Made by a program: the position numbers and the translations under genes. Positions 11,383 through 21,770 of a stretch of 64,000 nt of DNA are shown in pieces. Position 1 is the stretch's first letter. Each line of letters starts with the position of its first letter. Below the pieces are notes generated by a model. It saw only the letters and a list, made by a program, of their open reading frames with translations. It did not search any database and was not told the origin of the DNA. This stretch comes from Carallia brachiata (lineage: Eukaryota > Streptophyta > Magnoliopsida > Malpighiales > Rhizophoraceae): the NCBI GenBank assembly GCA_021464245.1, contig JADCRB010000034.1:1445665-1509664 (forward strand), written 5' to 3'.

Positions 11383-11530
11383 GTGGCTGAGCAGTTGCTC
11401 GAGTGGTGGGGGTAGTACCACACCACTCAAGGTTTCGAACACCCGCCTAATTCACAGTTGCCTCCCTCCCCAAATGCCCAAGTATGGGCTCCCAGCCACT
11501 AGGCCAATGACCAAAAAGAAAAAAAAAAAA
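11383..11530 (+). mobile_element. tRNA-derived SINE with poly(A) tail
   Basis: This 148-bp unit has an A-box-like GTGGCTGAGCAGTTGCTCGA at its start, a B-box-like GGTTTCGAACACC about 50 bases later, a tRNA-unrelated body and an A-rich tail ending in A12. It is flanked by an exact 8-bp direct repeat, TGAAGGAA (11375-11382 and 11531-11538), as expected for L1-type target-primed insertion. Confidence 0.82.
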
Positions 11531-11538
11531 TGAAGGAA

Positions 11539-12022
11539 TTGATGGTGATGAGAAGAGTGCAATCCTTTTGGAAAATCGCATAGAACAACCATAGCATAGC
11601 GCCGAGGAGTGCAATCACGCATGGGATAGACTGAAACCCTTCGCTTGTTTTCTTCTTGTAAATTAGATACAATGTTGGCCTATAATATATACATCAGTGC
11701 TCCTTGTAAGTTAGTAAATAAGCACAACACATAAAATAAATTCAAAACTTAACAGGAAAAATGACTTACAGTGGAGCAAGGCAGACCATACAAGATAGGA
11801 TTTACCTATTCCCATCGAAAAGAAAAGGAAAAACAACAAAGTTAATTAGTTAGTTTTACTAAGTGCATGAATGCAGAAACAGTTAGGCATTATTATTTTC
11901 GGTATTTTTTCAAGAAGATAATAAAGAAATGGAGATGTAGACGAGCAAGAAATTGATGAAGGAGGGACTTGTTTCTACCTAAAAGACAAAAACCAAACAT
12001 CTATGAGAAGTGCAAGGCCATT
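11539..12022. other. Gene-free interval
   Basis: No exon recognised. It adjoins the 3' edge of the ADA2 relic, where similarity stops abruptly after VFMR at about 12023, so the C-terminal SWIRM part of ADA2 is missing here. Confidence 0.5.
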
Positions 12023-13314
12023 TCTCATAAACACCTTAAAACGCTTATCTATTGCCTTCTCTTCGGGCGAAAGATTTTCCTCAAACGGATCAGGGTAAAG
12101 TAAACTTCTTTCCAGTATGAAATCTTTCCTGTGTTTCCTCTCATCAAGCCTGTCAACAAGTCATCGACGAGATCAGAACACATCAAAGTGAAGTCTTTAA
12201 CTCTGAGAAAAGAACCGGTTGGTGATCAAAGCAAGATAATCAGGAATTGAGCTTGAAGTAAAAAATCTGATGTTATCTCAAGAACGTAGAATTAGGAAGA
12301 AAAAAGCTCAAGTGAACAGGTCAAAGGGCTATAATCATTATTACAAGCCTTATCATTTGATCCCATCCATCTAACACACGTGGATATGCTTTTGAGTAAA
12401 TGCTTAATACTCACAGTCTTCTGTTACTAAACAGAAGAAAAGGCTACAATTATTATCATGCATTTCACGCAATCTCATCTATCAAAAATGCACATATACT
12501 GGTACCTTTTTGAGTAAATGCATAGTAATCGCAGTTTCAGTTAATGTTAAGGATCAGTGTCAGCATCCTTGAATTCCATATCTGCTAGTAATTGCTCAGT
12601 ATCGTTATCAAATCCAATCTCATATTCCCATCTCTTGAATTATAGCTACTCAACTCAGTCACAGAACATCCTTCTTCTCCTGAAACCCTTGGTTTTTTCT
12701 CGCCAATGCTCCTGTCTGCCTGAGGCTCTGCAGAAATTCGAAAGGAAAAAGTTACAAAAAATTTCTCCTATGACAAAGCTTAGAAGAAGGAAATTCATCA
12801 AGTATGTGAATATGCTAAACATGTTCAACAGATCAATCAAGCTTTCTATTTTGCCGTACAGTTTAACAGAACTTGATTTCTGAACAAAACTTGTTTGAAC
12901 AGCAATGCACCTGTGCCTAATTTCATCTAGCAAATTGTGCAATGTTGTGACAGGCACAAAAATTAAAGATATGGAGCAATGTAACCTAAGTTTCCAATAT
13001 AAACATCAAATTTAGAAAAAATACCTTCAACTTCAATACTATCAATAACTTGGGGTCCAATGGAGGAATTCCTAACACGTTAAGACTGCGTTACTGCTGC
13101 TTAGACCCATTTGAGAACCGATTTTTGATACCAAGAAGAGAAGACGCAAAAGAGCATTGAGGATTAGAGTTAGCCATATGTTCATCCCAAAAGAGTGATC
13201 TTCAAGAAAGTTGCGACAAAAAATACACATATCTTGGGATTGTTCATTCTCTTGCCTCCATTTGGGATAGATGAGGATTGACTACGTATATCTTCTTTTC
13301 TTGGTGGTTCACTT
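12023..13314 (-). pseudogene. ADA2: ADA2 transcriptional adaptor relic (middle exons)
   Basis: ADA2 is the GCN5-binding adaptor of the SAGA histone acetyltransferase. Minus-strand exon-like blocks in correct order: about 13314-13233 (RKEDIRSQSSSIPNGGK, tentative); about 13060-13025 (GPQVIDSIEVE then a GT donor); 12727-12553 (EPQADRSIGEKKPR ... FDNDTEQLLADMEFK); and 12149-12023 (LDERKHRKDFILERSLLYP ... VFMR). The last two blocks are diagnostic. Damage: a one-base loss near SSYNS in the third block, an in-frame stop just after DADTDP, no block for the conserved stretch before LDERK, and no ZZ, SANT or SWIRM parts. Not functional as assembled. Confidence 0.88.
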
Positions 13315-13686
13315 CTGACAGAACACATCCACAAGGATCAGCGAAGCAGGGTCATATGCAACTGAAAGTTAGAAAAACAGCAGCGAGGGTAGATATCCTG
13401 GATTGTTGTAGATACAGGTGGCTATTGTTTCAATGAAAGCACTCTAAGGATAGAGGCCTCTGCGGTAATAGATGCAACCATGGAAGGTGAAGTTGCTATA
13501 ATGAACTCAATACATGTCCTTAATACGCAAGAAAGTGCAAGAACTGGAAGTACAACTATACAAGACATGGAGAACCAAGAACAAGTATGTCACTAGGTGT
13601 CACATCACTGAGTTTTCCAGAAGTAATGTGAATTTGATATGTTATAAAAACCCACACAGACAGCCTATTGTATTCCCTAGAATATT
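13315..13686. other. Probable 3' untranslated region of the PPR gene
   Basis: Lies immediately downstream of the PPR stop codon on the minus strand. No further ADA2 exon or other coding sequence was recognised. Confidence 0.4.
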
Positions 13687-15306
13687 TTAGAATGAAAACG
13701 TCAAGTTGGAAGGTTTTGGTTTCTCCAAACCTTCAGGTATCAGTTGCCTAGCTTCCATCTCACTGTATAGCTTCATTGCCAGATGATCTTTTCCACACTG
13801 GCGAAGCCCATAATACATTTCTAATAAGATGTCTGAATCAGGGGAAATACATCTCCCCAACATTTCCTTTAAAACTTGGAATGCTCCTTCAAAATCCTCG
13901 TTCTTGCAAAAGGCAGATATCAACATCTTGAAAGTTTGCTCGTTGGGATGACAACCACTCCTCAGCATGCATTTGTACAGCTGAAAAGCACGGTCAGAGT
14001 TTTTCCTCAGGCACTGCCCACCAATAAGTGCAGAATATGTAGATGCATTAGGAACAAAGTTCTCTTTATCGAGTTCTTTGACCAAATACGCTGCTTTTTT
14101 GGTCTTACCCTCTTTGCACAGTCCCAAAATCAGGGCATTGTAAGTCAGTATATCAGCCTTAACTCCATTCCTTAACATCTCCTCATAAAGTCTACCTCCC
14201 ATTTCACTATTGCATGCTTGGCTATACCCATTTATTAAGATATTGTAAGTTACAGTTGTAGGAGCCACATTCATGGCCTTCATTTCACTGAAAACTCTAT
14301 TTGCTTCTGGCAGTTTTCCTTCCTTGCAGAACCCATGAATTAAAGTGTTATAAGTAACCACATTAGGCTCCACCCCATTCTTCCCCATTGAGTTTCTGAG
14401 CCTCAAAGCCAAGTTCAAAAGACCCTTAGAACAATGTCCTGCAATCAAAGTATTGTAAGATGCAACATTAGGACTAATTCCATTGCTCTCCATTTCCCTA
14501 ATCATTTCAACTGCCTTTTCAAGTTTCCCTGACTGGCAAAAGGCATGCATTACCATATTAAGAGTATACACATTCAGTGATATCCTACGACGCCGGATTT
14601 CTCTATAGAATGCCAGAGCAATATCCACCCTGTTCAAATCAAGCAATGAACTCAAATAGGCATTGCAAGACTCAACAGTTGGCAAGAATCCATACTCCTT
14701 CATTCGACAAAAAGTATCCGACGCATTCCTAAATCTCTTCAAATGAGCGTAAGTCTTAAACAAAGAATCAAAAACACGAGGAGAAGAATCGCACATTCGA
14801 TAGGAATACAGCAGTCCTTCAAACAACTTATCAGGCAAAACTGTCGAACCTGATGATACAAGAATACTCCTCAAAATGGACTCAGCAGACTTAAATTTCC
14901 GATTTTTGGTTAAAATGTGGAGGATTATTGAATGAGTTTCGAGTGTATGGGAATTGGGGTTCTGGGTTTTGACCCATATAAAAAACTCCAAAGAAAGAAC
15001 ATGGTCTTTTTGAATCTTCAACAGAACGTGCATAACTCTAAAGGGTTTCAAATGGGTTGCAAGTCGATTAAGCTTATCCCAGTCAGAGTGAACTAGGTGG
15101 CTATGCGCAACATTAACAAAGTCCAAATCTTGACCTTTGAGTTCAGGGATTGTTCTGTGAGGTATTGGAATTGGGTTCCGATTCTTCCTTCCCAAATTAC
15201 CACAAGAAAACATGGGTTTTGCAGACGTGGGTCTCGTCGATTCAACGGAAGCAATCACAGTTGAAAAATTCACGAACCTAATAAGTTTCAGTGCTTTAAA
15301 ATCCAT
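13687..15306 (-). CDS. P-class pentatricopeptide repeat protein, probably mitochondrial
   Basis: Single-exon, 539 residues. PPR proteins bind organellar RNA one base per repeat and affect its splicing, stability or translation. About ten tandem 35-residue P-type motifs occupy residues 180-530 (recognisable cores VVTYNTLIHGFCKEGK, TVTYNILINGYSQ, ILTYNALILGLCKEGK). There is no E or DYW extension, so editing is not expected. The basic N-terminus (MDFKALKLIRFVNFS) fits a targeting presequence. The frame stays open upstream to a TTG, but the first ATG is at 15306. It resembles the Arabidopsis At4g26680 type, from memory and unverified. The frame is clean, in contrast to several neighbours. Confidence 0.92.
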   Translation of the reverse strand: MDFKALKLIRFVNFSTVIASVESTRPTSAKPMFSCGNLGRKNRNPIPIPHRTIPELKGQDLDFVNVAHSHLVHSDWDKLNRLATHLKPFRVMHVLLKIQKDHVLSLEFFIWVKTQNPNSHTLETHSIILHILTKNRKFKSAESILRSILVSSGSTVLPDKLFEGLLYSYRMCDSSPRVFDSLFKTYAHLKRFRNASDTFCRMKEYGFLPTVESCNAYLSSLLDLNRVDIALAFYREIRRRRISLNVYTLNMVMHAFCQSGKLEKAVEMIREMESNGISPNVASYNTLIAGHCSKGLLNLALRLRNSMGKNGVEPNVVTYNTLIHGFCKEGKLPEANRVFSEMKAMNVAPTTVTYNILINGYSQACNSEMGGRLYEEMLRNGVKADILTYNALILGLCKEGKTKKAAYLVKELDKENFVPNASTYSALIGGQCLRKNSDRAFQLYKCMLRSGCHPNEQTFKMLISAFCKNEDFEGAFQVLKEMLGRCISPDSDILLEMYYGLRQCGKDHLAMKLYSEMEARQLIPEGLEKPKPSNLTFSF

Positions 15307-17469
15307 GATGAGACGCAGGAAACGATGAGGACTGGAATTGGGTGTCAATCAAATTGAAGAAACGGAACAATAAAAGAAGAATCTTTTGTAAAGAAGCGGA
15401 AAAGCTGCATATACTGAAGGTGGGGGTGACTCACCTTTGTCGAGAAATGGCCAGTTCGTCGGTTAAAGAAAATCAAAAACCAGTAGCAAACCTACTTCTG
15501 CTGGACCGCTGCTGGTAGCTCGGCTGAAGTATGCTATTTGCCACTTTGAAACTCAAAGGCCAAAACAAAGGGTAACAACGTATCCTATCTAACATTATTA
15601 GGATTGAACCGATTATTAAATTAAAAATGTTAATGTATTAAAATTTAATTAATTAAATCAGTTGAATTAATATTTTAATAAATATTTTATTATATATATA
15701 TATATATAACTAAATAATAATTTTTTTAATTTTAAGTATTAGATTAAAAACTTCAATCAAATTTATGATTAAATTCAACTTTTTAACTAAATTTATAACT
15801 TAAATTATAATTTAAATAAATTTAGAATTAAATTATAATTTATAAATTTTTAGTTTATTTTAGACTAATCCAACCGATCTAATTTTTATCGATTTTAATC
15901 AATTTTGAACCGTACTTGATCAATTTTGACTGATTTTGACCGATTCGAGTTTTTCTTCAAAATTAGCATGAACCAGACCAGATTCTTGGTCAGTCAACAA
16001 TTAAATCGGTCCAACTAATCGGTCTGGTTTGGTTTTTTCAATACTAATCAGGTCATGTGCTTAGTGATCGCGTGAGTTTTTTTTTTTTTAATTTGTAGAG
16101 ACTAAGAATTGAATTTTAAATTTAAAATTTAAAATTCAAATGACTCTATCAATAAACTTTATAACCAGTGACTTGCAACGCGAGTATTCTACTTTCCAAT
16201 GTTTGGTTTAATTTTTCTGATTGGAATTTCTTAATTATGCAATTAAAGGTTGACACAAGTTCGAATGATTTTTAATCAAAAATGGCTGTTTATGTGAAGC
16301 AATTGTATGCGATGCGAGTGATCTTATTAGCTTTTCCTTCTATTGCTTTCGTGAAGCAATGATATGTGAGTGATCTTATGTTCACAGAAATTCCAACGAT
16401 TATTTTTTTTGTACTGTTTTCCAGCGACTCTGCTACTCATATGCACACACACACACGCAGTTGCACGTGGATTGCGACTAATCAAACAATTTGCAATCCA
16501 CATGCACTAGCAGTACTAGTTAGGGAACTGTAGCCTAAGGCCACTGTGCTTCCAACCCAGATTCTCAATTAACTTAAGCAGCTCAAGATTGCCGTGAAGT
16601 TACTTATCATAGAGACCAAGCATAGGTGGGTGGGAAAATGGAAGATGTCTTCAGTGATTAGGTGAAAGAAGAAAAAAAAAATTTGTTGTCAAAAACCCAC
16701 TTTGTAAGGAATATCTCCAAACAAATTCCAGAATCCCTTGAAAGAAGCAGAATTGGATGGGAATCTACGCAAAATTCCTGGCTGAAACTGTTTAAGTTTA
16801 AGGTTTAAACTTAGATGTGAAACTTTGGATTCCGTTCACTCTTTCCAACTATATAAATTGGATTAATTTAGGGCGCCCTGGCTATTATTTACATTGTTTC
16901 TATTTCTTGGTCCTGTTCTGCTTACCTCTGAACTTTCTATAGTTTGTGTTTGGACGAAGAAATGTCTCTCATCTTTGACCTTCCCTTGATGCCAACCATA
17001 ATTTAGTATGTAACAAGTGGTCTACTGAATCACATTCACGGTAAATGATGCTGGTAGTACAGGAAAGACCAAAAATGGACCAGGACATGTAAATAAGTTT
17101 GGGCAGAAAGCTTTGCTATCTGGTTTCGTAAAAGGAAATATTTGATAAGATATTTTTTTTTAGATAAGATTAAGTGAAATTAATATAATATGAGTTGTCA
17201 GATGTTTGAATTTGATAAAAATAAATAAATAAATAAATTATTAAATATTATTAGATAAATTATAAATTACATTTTATTATTATTTAAAATAAAATTATAT
17301 AGTAAAACTGTTTATAAATTAGTGTGAGAAAACCAAAGAGAAAATGAAAAGACCTCGGTTTCACCAAGTCCAAATATTTGCGGGACAGAAAAATCCAAAT
17401 ATTTAAGCAATGGGCGAGAGGACTTTCTAAAGTACAGTCAATGTAGATGGTCAGAAACCCAATCCACAA
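15307..17469. other. AT-rich intergenic region
   Basis: Upstream (promoter side) of the PPR gene. It contains a TA microsatellite near 15693-15707, a degenerate repeat-like block at 15594-16048, a palindromic TTTAAA-rich stretch near 16109-16137 and a CA run near 16445. No coding sequence is supported. Confidence 0.5.
15594..16048. repeat. Degenerate dispersed-repeat-like block with weak inverted ends
   Basis: The left end ATTATTAGGATTGAACCGATT and the complement of the right end (ATTAGTATTGAA...ACCGATT) are similar in inverse orientation, and the block is rich in GACCGATT-type words. This pattern suggests an old non-autonomous DNA element, but the ends are degenerate and no target duplication is clear. 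Confidence 0.3.
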
Positions 17470-17489
17470 TCTGACTACTGTCTAATAAA

Positions 17490-18336
17490 AATATTTGGTT
17501 TGAGTCCAAATCTACTGGGTGGTTGTTATGGTGTGCTATCTTTCTCTGCGGCGGTTATCGTGTGTTGGTCACATTTTTTACCGTCTGCACTCCTCACGGT
17601 GAGTTTTGCTAGTGGTTACTGCTTCCTTGGTGAAGCTTGGTCCCCGTTGTGTGAGTCCTGGTGCTTGGGTGCCCCATTCTACCTTGTTTGGTGTTGTTTC
17701 CCTGCCTGCGCCTGCTTCCAGCTTGGGAGTTGGGTGGCACCCCCGCTTTCCCCCGTCGTTTTGATGGGTGGAGACAGGGGATGTGGCTTTTTAGTCCTCT
17801 CAGTGGCCCTGTACAGTTGACCCGCCACCTGTCACACCTGCCGTTCGAGGTCACCGGTTTTTGTGGGCTCGCTGATGCTCAATTCCTTTTGCTCCTACAG
17901 TTTGGATCTGTGTTTAACGCCCCTCTGTGGCGTTTTTGCAACCCCTGGCGTGCATTCTGCTGTGAGCGATGTCTCGGTCACCGTATGCTCCTCTATGTTC
18001 CACCGGTCCCAATCCCCATCGTTGCCAACTTGTGTCTGGTGGGAGTCCTACCCTGTGTTTGCGTTGTGGGTGGGATTGGGCCTGTCATCTTTGATCCAAC
18101 GAGCTTGTTTTCTCTCAGGGTTTTAAGCCTAGAATTACATTCAATGTTAGCTTGTTGGTTTTACTATAGGGCTAAGGGTTTAGTGGGTTGTATGCTAGGC
18201 CTATATGTAAAGGTGGCCTTTATTGTACTTTTGTGCTTTTCTAGTGTCAGCTGTGCAGGCCGAGCTGGGCCTTTCTCTACGGGAGTTTGTCTACTTTAAT
18301 GAAGTTTACTTTGCTTTTGTTATAAAAAAAAAAAAA
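17490..18336 (+). mobile_element. GC-rich poly(A) retroposon, probably a 5'-truncated LINE end
   Basis: This 847-bp block is clearly more GC-rich than its flanks and ends TTGTTATAAAAAAA with A13. It is flanked by an imperfect direct repeat of about 20 bp (17470-17489 and 18337-18356, last ten bases GTCTAATAAA identical). That is the signature of target-primed insertion. A 212-codon reading frame (17661-18299) crosses it, but it shows no known domain and no plausible gene structure, so I treat it as non-coding 3' LINE sequence or a processed retrocopy of unknown origin. Confidence 0.7.
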
Positions 18337-18356
18337 TCAAACTTCAGTCTAATAAA

Positions 18357-21175
18357 GGGGGTCTTCTTTTGTTTTTATAAAGAAATTAGTTTCGCAAAAC
18401 GAACTTATGAGTTATGGAGTAACCATGGTATGACGCTAAGACTCTCCCCTCATTTTAACTATAATCAAATAAATAAATAAAATCGTAACACCAATATATT
18501 CATAATATCTTAATTTTTTTGCACCAAAAAAAAAAAATCTTAATTGTTCAAAATTGACTAGCCCTTTCACTGAAGAACAACATCATATACCATGATAGAC
18601 GTATTTAATTGGTCCATGGATTTGAAACCAAATAAATCTAATATTTTTTAAAAGGAAAGCATGATAAATCATGTTACTCTCCGCATGAGAACAATCCATT
18701 CTCCAGAATTTGTGGTCATATGAATGGGCTGGATCTACCTAAACATATTTAATGCGTGGGTGTGTTACTGAACAATTTATCAATAAAATGTACTGTTTAG
18801 AAAAAAGTTATGTAGGTACGTAATAGTAAGTACAAAATTAACACGTGAGATTTAAACTACTAAATTGTGAATAAAATATTTAATTTAAAAAATATATATA
18901 AATTATTAAATTAATTATATGTCTTTTGTATATTGTAGGTAATTTTACCCTCAAATATCAACTTCAGCAGGTAAAAGCTTTAGTGTAGCTGCTGACCAAT
19001 TAATATCTGACACAGTTTACAGCAACAAAGTACAAGCGGTAGTCGTTGAGCGAATAAAGTGAAAAGTGGGAAAATTTTTGCTGCAGTTCACAGGTTTCTC
19101 CTTGTAACTTTGCAATGATCAAATTCCTGTGAGCAGGAATAGGAAATAGTGCAGTCTACTAATTGTGCCAACGAACAAAGCCAACACAATACAAAACAAG
19201 GCCCCATGAATCTCTCTAGATTGTTTACGGGGTAAAAGTACTCATCCCTACAGGCTTTTCAGAATTCTATTGTCAATTTCCCTTTTTTATATTTTTTTTC
19301 CAAAATCTCATGTCAATTTAACACATTGTCCGGGTGAACCGTGATATTACATTGTGAGAATTATGTCTGAACTCTCAATGGACTTGGGGGTTTTCCTTTC
19401 TGAGACACAATCCAACCCCCATAAGACAACCAAATAGGTACAACCTGACCACGACCTTTACATGTAATATGAAGGTTTTGGTTTCATTCTTTCATATTCT
19501 ACCAACGAAGTCGATGCCTTTCAAGCATGGACTTCCCATCCCCTCGGTGCCGTAAATCATGCAGTTCGCTGCTGTGGTATATGCCAGGATTGTGAGACCA
19601 TGTCTGTAATGCGTTTCATTAAATGAAATTTTACATCTTCAGTTCAAATGAAGTAGGATTAAAAAAAGGATAAATACAATTATGGGCTTCTCTATCTAAT
19701 TAAAAGAAGGTGCAAGCAGGGTCAAGCATTTTTTGGATTGTAAAATGGGGATTGATGAAATTTGCAGTTAACACAGATGCTCTCATAGTCACCGGAACTA
19801 ATCTTACATTAAAATATATATATATATGTCGATTTTTGGAAGAAGAAGAAGAAGAAACAAAACCATACTTCTCCCCTCCCCCGGGTCAGTACATCAAATT
19901 ATTGATCTTTCGAAGGAAATGTGTCGAAGGGAAACTCATCAATCTTAGGATTTTTTTTCTTTTTTCTTGGTTTAATAAAATGAGATAGTGGAGACGGTAT
20001 CTAAATAAATTTGTTAAAAAGTATTATACCTATACCTAACAAAAGTGCAAACAGTTCAAATGATTAGTTTGTTGTTAACACTGAATGGAATGTAAAATTT
20101 AGTTTTATTAATTATAACGAGAAATAGTCAGTCCAAGGAATTTGAAAGGGTTAAAAAGGACAAACCTCTTTAGGCCTCTAGGCCCCTATTTAACGGTCCA
20201 CCACCATAGTGTTTTAAAAAAAGAGCTGAAACAAAAACTATCACAGGATTTTTCACAATTCACCGTCTCGATCGTCTCGTGTAGCAAATGTGAACCTGCT
20301 AGAAGATCGTGTCACACACGGTCTTAGAAGTTCAGTGATTTCACAACGGCAGTTTGACAATCTCGTGATTTCACAACGGCCCTATGACAATCTCACTAAA
20401 ACAAAAAAAATTTAAAAAAAGGTCTCTCGATATGTGCAAACAAATACAACAACAACAACAAAAACAACAAACAACAAATCGTCTTTGAACTCCATGTCAA
20501 TGTTGAATATGTACGTATCCTTTCAAGCTCTTTTGCCCTTCCTTTTGGCCCTTTCTGCCTCCTCTAGATCCCCCCTCTCGCTCTCTCTCCCCCACACACA
20601 CACAATGGTACATATAATGTAGTTATTTAGTTCAAGGAACAAAAGAAAAGCTCCTCTTGCCATGCGCTGACAATTTAACAGGACATACAATACAAAGCAA
20701 AAAAATTATTGATATGATAAGCCTATTTTCACAAGAGAAGATAGCTATATATCTTTGGCTTACTTTTGGCAGGAAATATTTTCATTACCAAAATAGTTAC
20801 ATTTTCTCTTAAATAAAGTTTTAAATTTGAGCGTAGTGTATAAAAAAATGAACACTGAAATAATTTTATTCATTTTAATTTTTTTTCAGTTTAACTCTAA
20901 ATTAATCCGAGCCAATATGACTCATGAATACTAAGTTCTTAGATTAAAAAAAGAAAAGAGAAAGTAGTTTTTGGGACGGGAAGTTTAGATCATCAACTTA
21001 ATTATTGCTCTCAACATAGCAGCTTAGAATCATTGTAGAGCTCATTAATATTCGATCAACTGTGAAGTTATTGTCTCTAACCCTTCGGGCTTCGAGGAAT
21101 GGCTTCGATTTTCTAAGACTTTTGTCTGTCATTAACGTCTTCTCCCAAAAACCACCCAAACACTTGTCTTGCTAC
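18357..21175. other. Intergenic region
   Basis: No gene recognised. It contains a TA run near 19817-19827, a 30-bp tandem duplication at 20335-20394, CAA-rich sequence near 20445-20475 and a CT/CA-rich stretch near 20575-20605. Small reading frames here lack family resemblance. Confidence 0.5.
20335..20394. repeat. 30-bp tandem duplication
   Basis: Two adjacent 30-bp units (20335-20364, 20365-20394) share GTGATTTCACAACGGC and TGACAATCTC and differ at only a few bases between. No third unit was seen. Confidence 0.85.
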
Positions 21176-21183
21176 TATATATA
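21176..21183 (+). promoter_or_regulatory. TATA box of the SNE-like F-box gene
   Basis: TATATATA lies 75 bases before the ATG at 21258, followed at 21211-21240 by a CT-rich tract that would form most of a short leader, a common plant arrangement. Confidence 0.6.
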
Positions 21184-21257
21184 CGCCACCGTTTTACACT
21201 TTCCTCAACACTTCTCTCTCTCTCTCTCTCACTCTCTCTTTGTGGCACACTGAAGAG

Positions 21258-21770
21258 ATGTCCATCTTCCAAGACAAAGAGAAGAGGAGACAGCCGAAGT
21301 TCTGCATCAATGACCACGTGGACATCCTCATCGAGATCATTAAACGCCTCGACGGCCGCTCCCTCTCTGCCGCCGCCTGCGTCTGCCGCCTCTGGTGCAC
21401 CATTGCCCGCAACGACTCTCTCTGGGAGGACCTCTGCTTCCCGCCACTCGCACCCCACGTCTCTCCACCAGCCGTCACCTTCTCCAGCGTCCGCCCCGTC
21501 GTCGTCGCCCTCGGAGGATACCGGCGGCTCTACATGGCCTGCGTGCGCCCTGCTTTGAGTCGGCTATACGGTGGCCGGCCGAAGAACTCGGACCGGGTCA
21601 GGAGGGTTTGGACTCGGGACGAGCTGCAGCTCTCGCTTTCTCTCTTCTCCGTTGATTACTACGAGAGACTTGGGAGAGTTGGCGGTGGCGGTGGCGGTGG
21701 AGGTGGAGGTGGCGGTGCGTCCGCGTCCGCATCGTCCCTCATGTTCCTTTGCCACCCAGTCAACGTCTGA
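21258..21770 (+). CDS. SNE: F-box protein, SNEEZY/SLEEPY2-like
   Basis: Single-exon, 170 residues, the size of this family. F-box proteins of this type are the substrate-recognition subunit of an SCF ubiquitin ligase; SLY1/GID2 and its paralogue SNE target DELLA repressors in gibberellin signalling. The F-box lies at about residues 20-55 (RLDGRSLSAAACVCRLW, then LWEDLCF). The conserved C-terminal GGF/LSL-type region is represented by VVALGGYRRLY and WTRDELQLSLSLFSVDYYERL. I prefer SNE over SLY1/GID2 because of the INDHVD...RLDGRSL start. A run of 12 glycines near residue 145 followed by ASASAS is unusual. The frame is open upstream only through a TTG; the first ATG is 21258. Confidence 0.85.
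   Translation: MSIFQDKEKRRQPKFCINDHVDILIEIIKRLDGRSLSAAACVCRLWCTIARNDSLWEDLCFPPLAPHVSPPAVTFSSVRPVVVALGGYRRLYMACVRPALSRLYGGRPKNSDRVRRVWTRDELQLSLSLFSVDYYERLGRVGGGGGGGGGGGGASASASSLMFLCHPVNV

Noticed and set aside
11383..11460. A tRNA gene
   Set aside because: A- and B-box-like words are present but no cloverleaf or acceptor stem forms; the tail and target duplication show it is a SINE.
15307..15348. Extra 14 codons at the start of the PPR frame
   Set aside because: Begins with TTG; the first ATG at 15306 already gives a plausible targeting presequence.
17661..18299. 212-codon ORF in the GC-rich block
   Set aside because: No domain, no matching exon structure, and it lies inside a poly(A) retroposon; high GC content alone lengthens random frames.
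19460..19620. Possible small-RNA precursor or exon in a less AT-rich stretch
   Set aside because: I found no convincing foldback arm pair or match to a conserved microRNA, and no splice-bounded frame.
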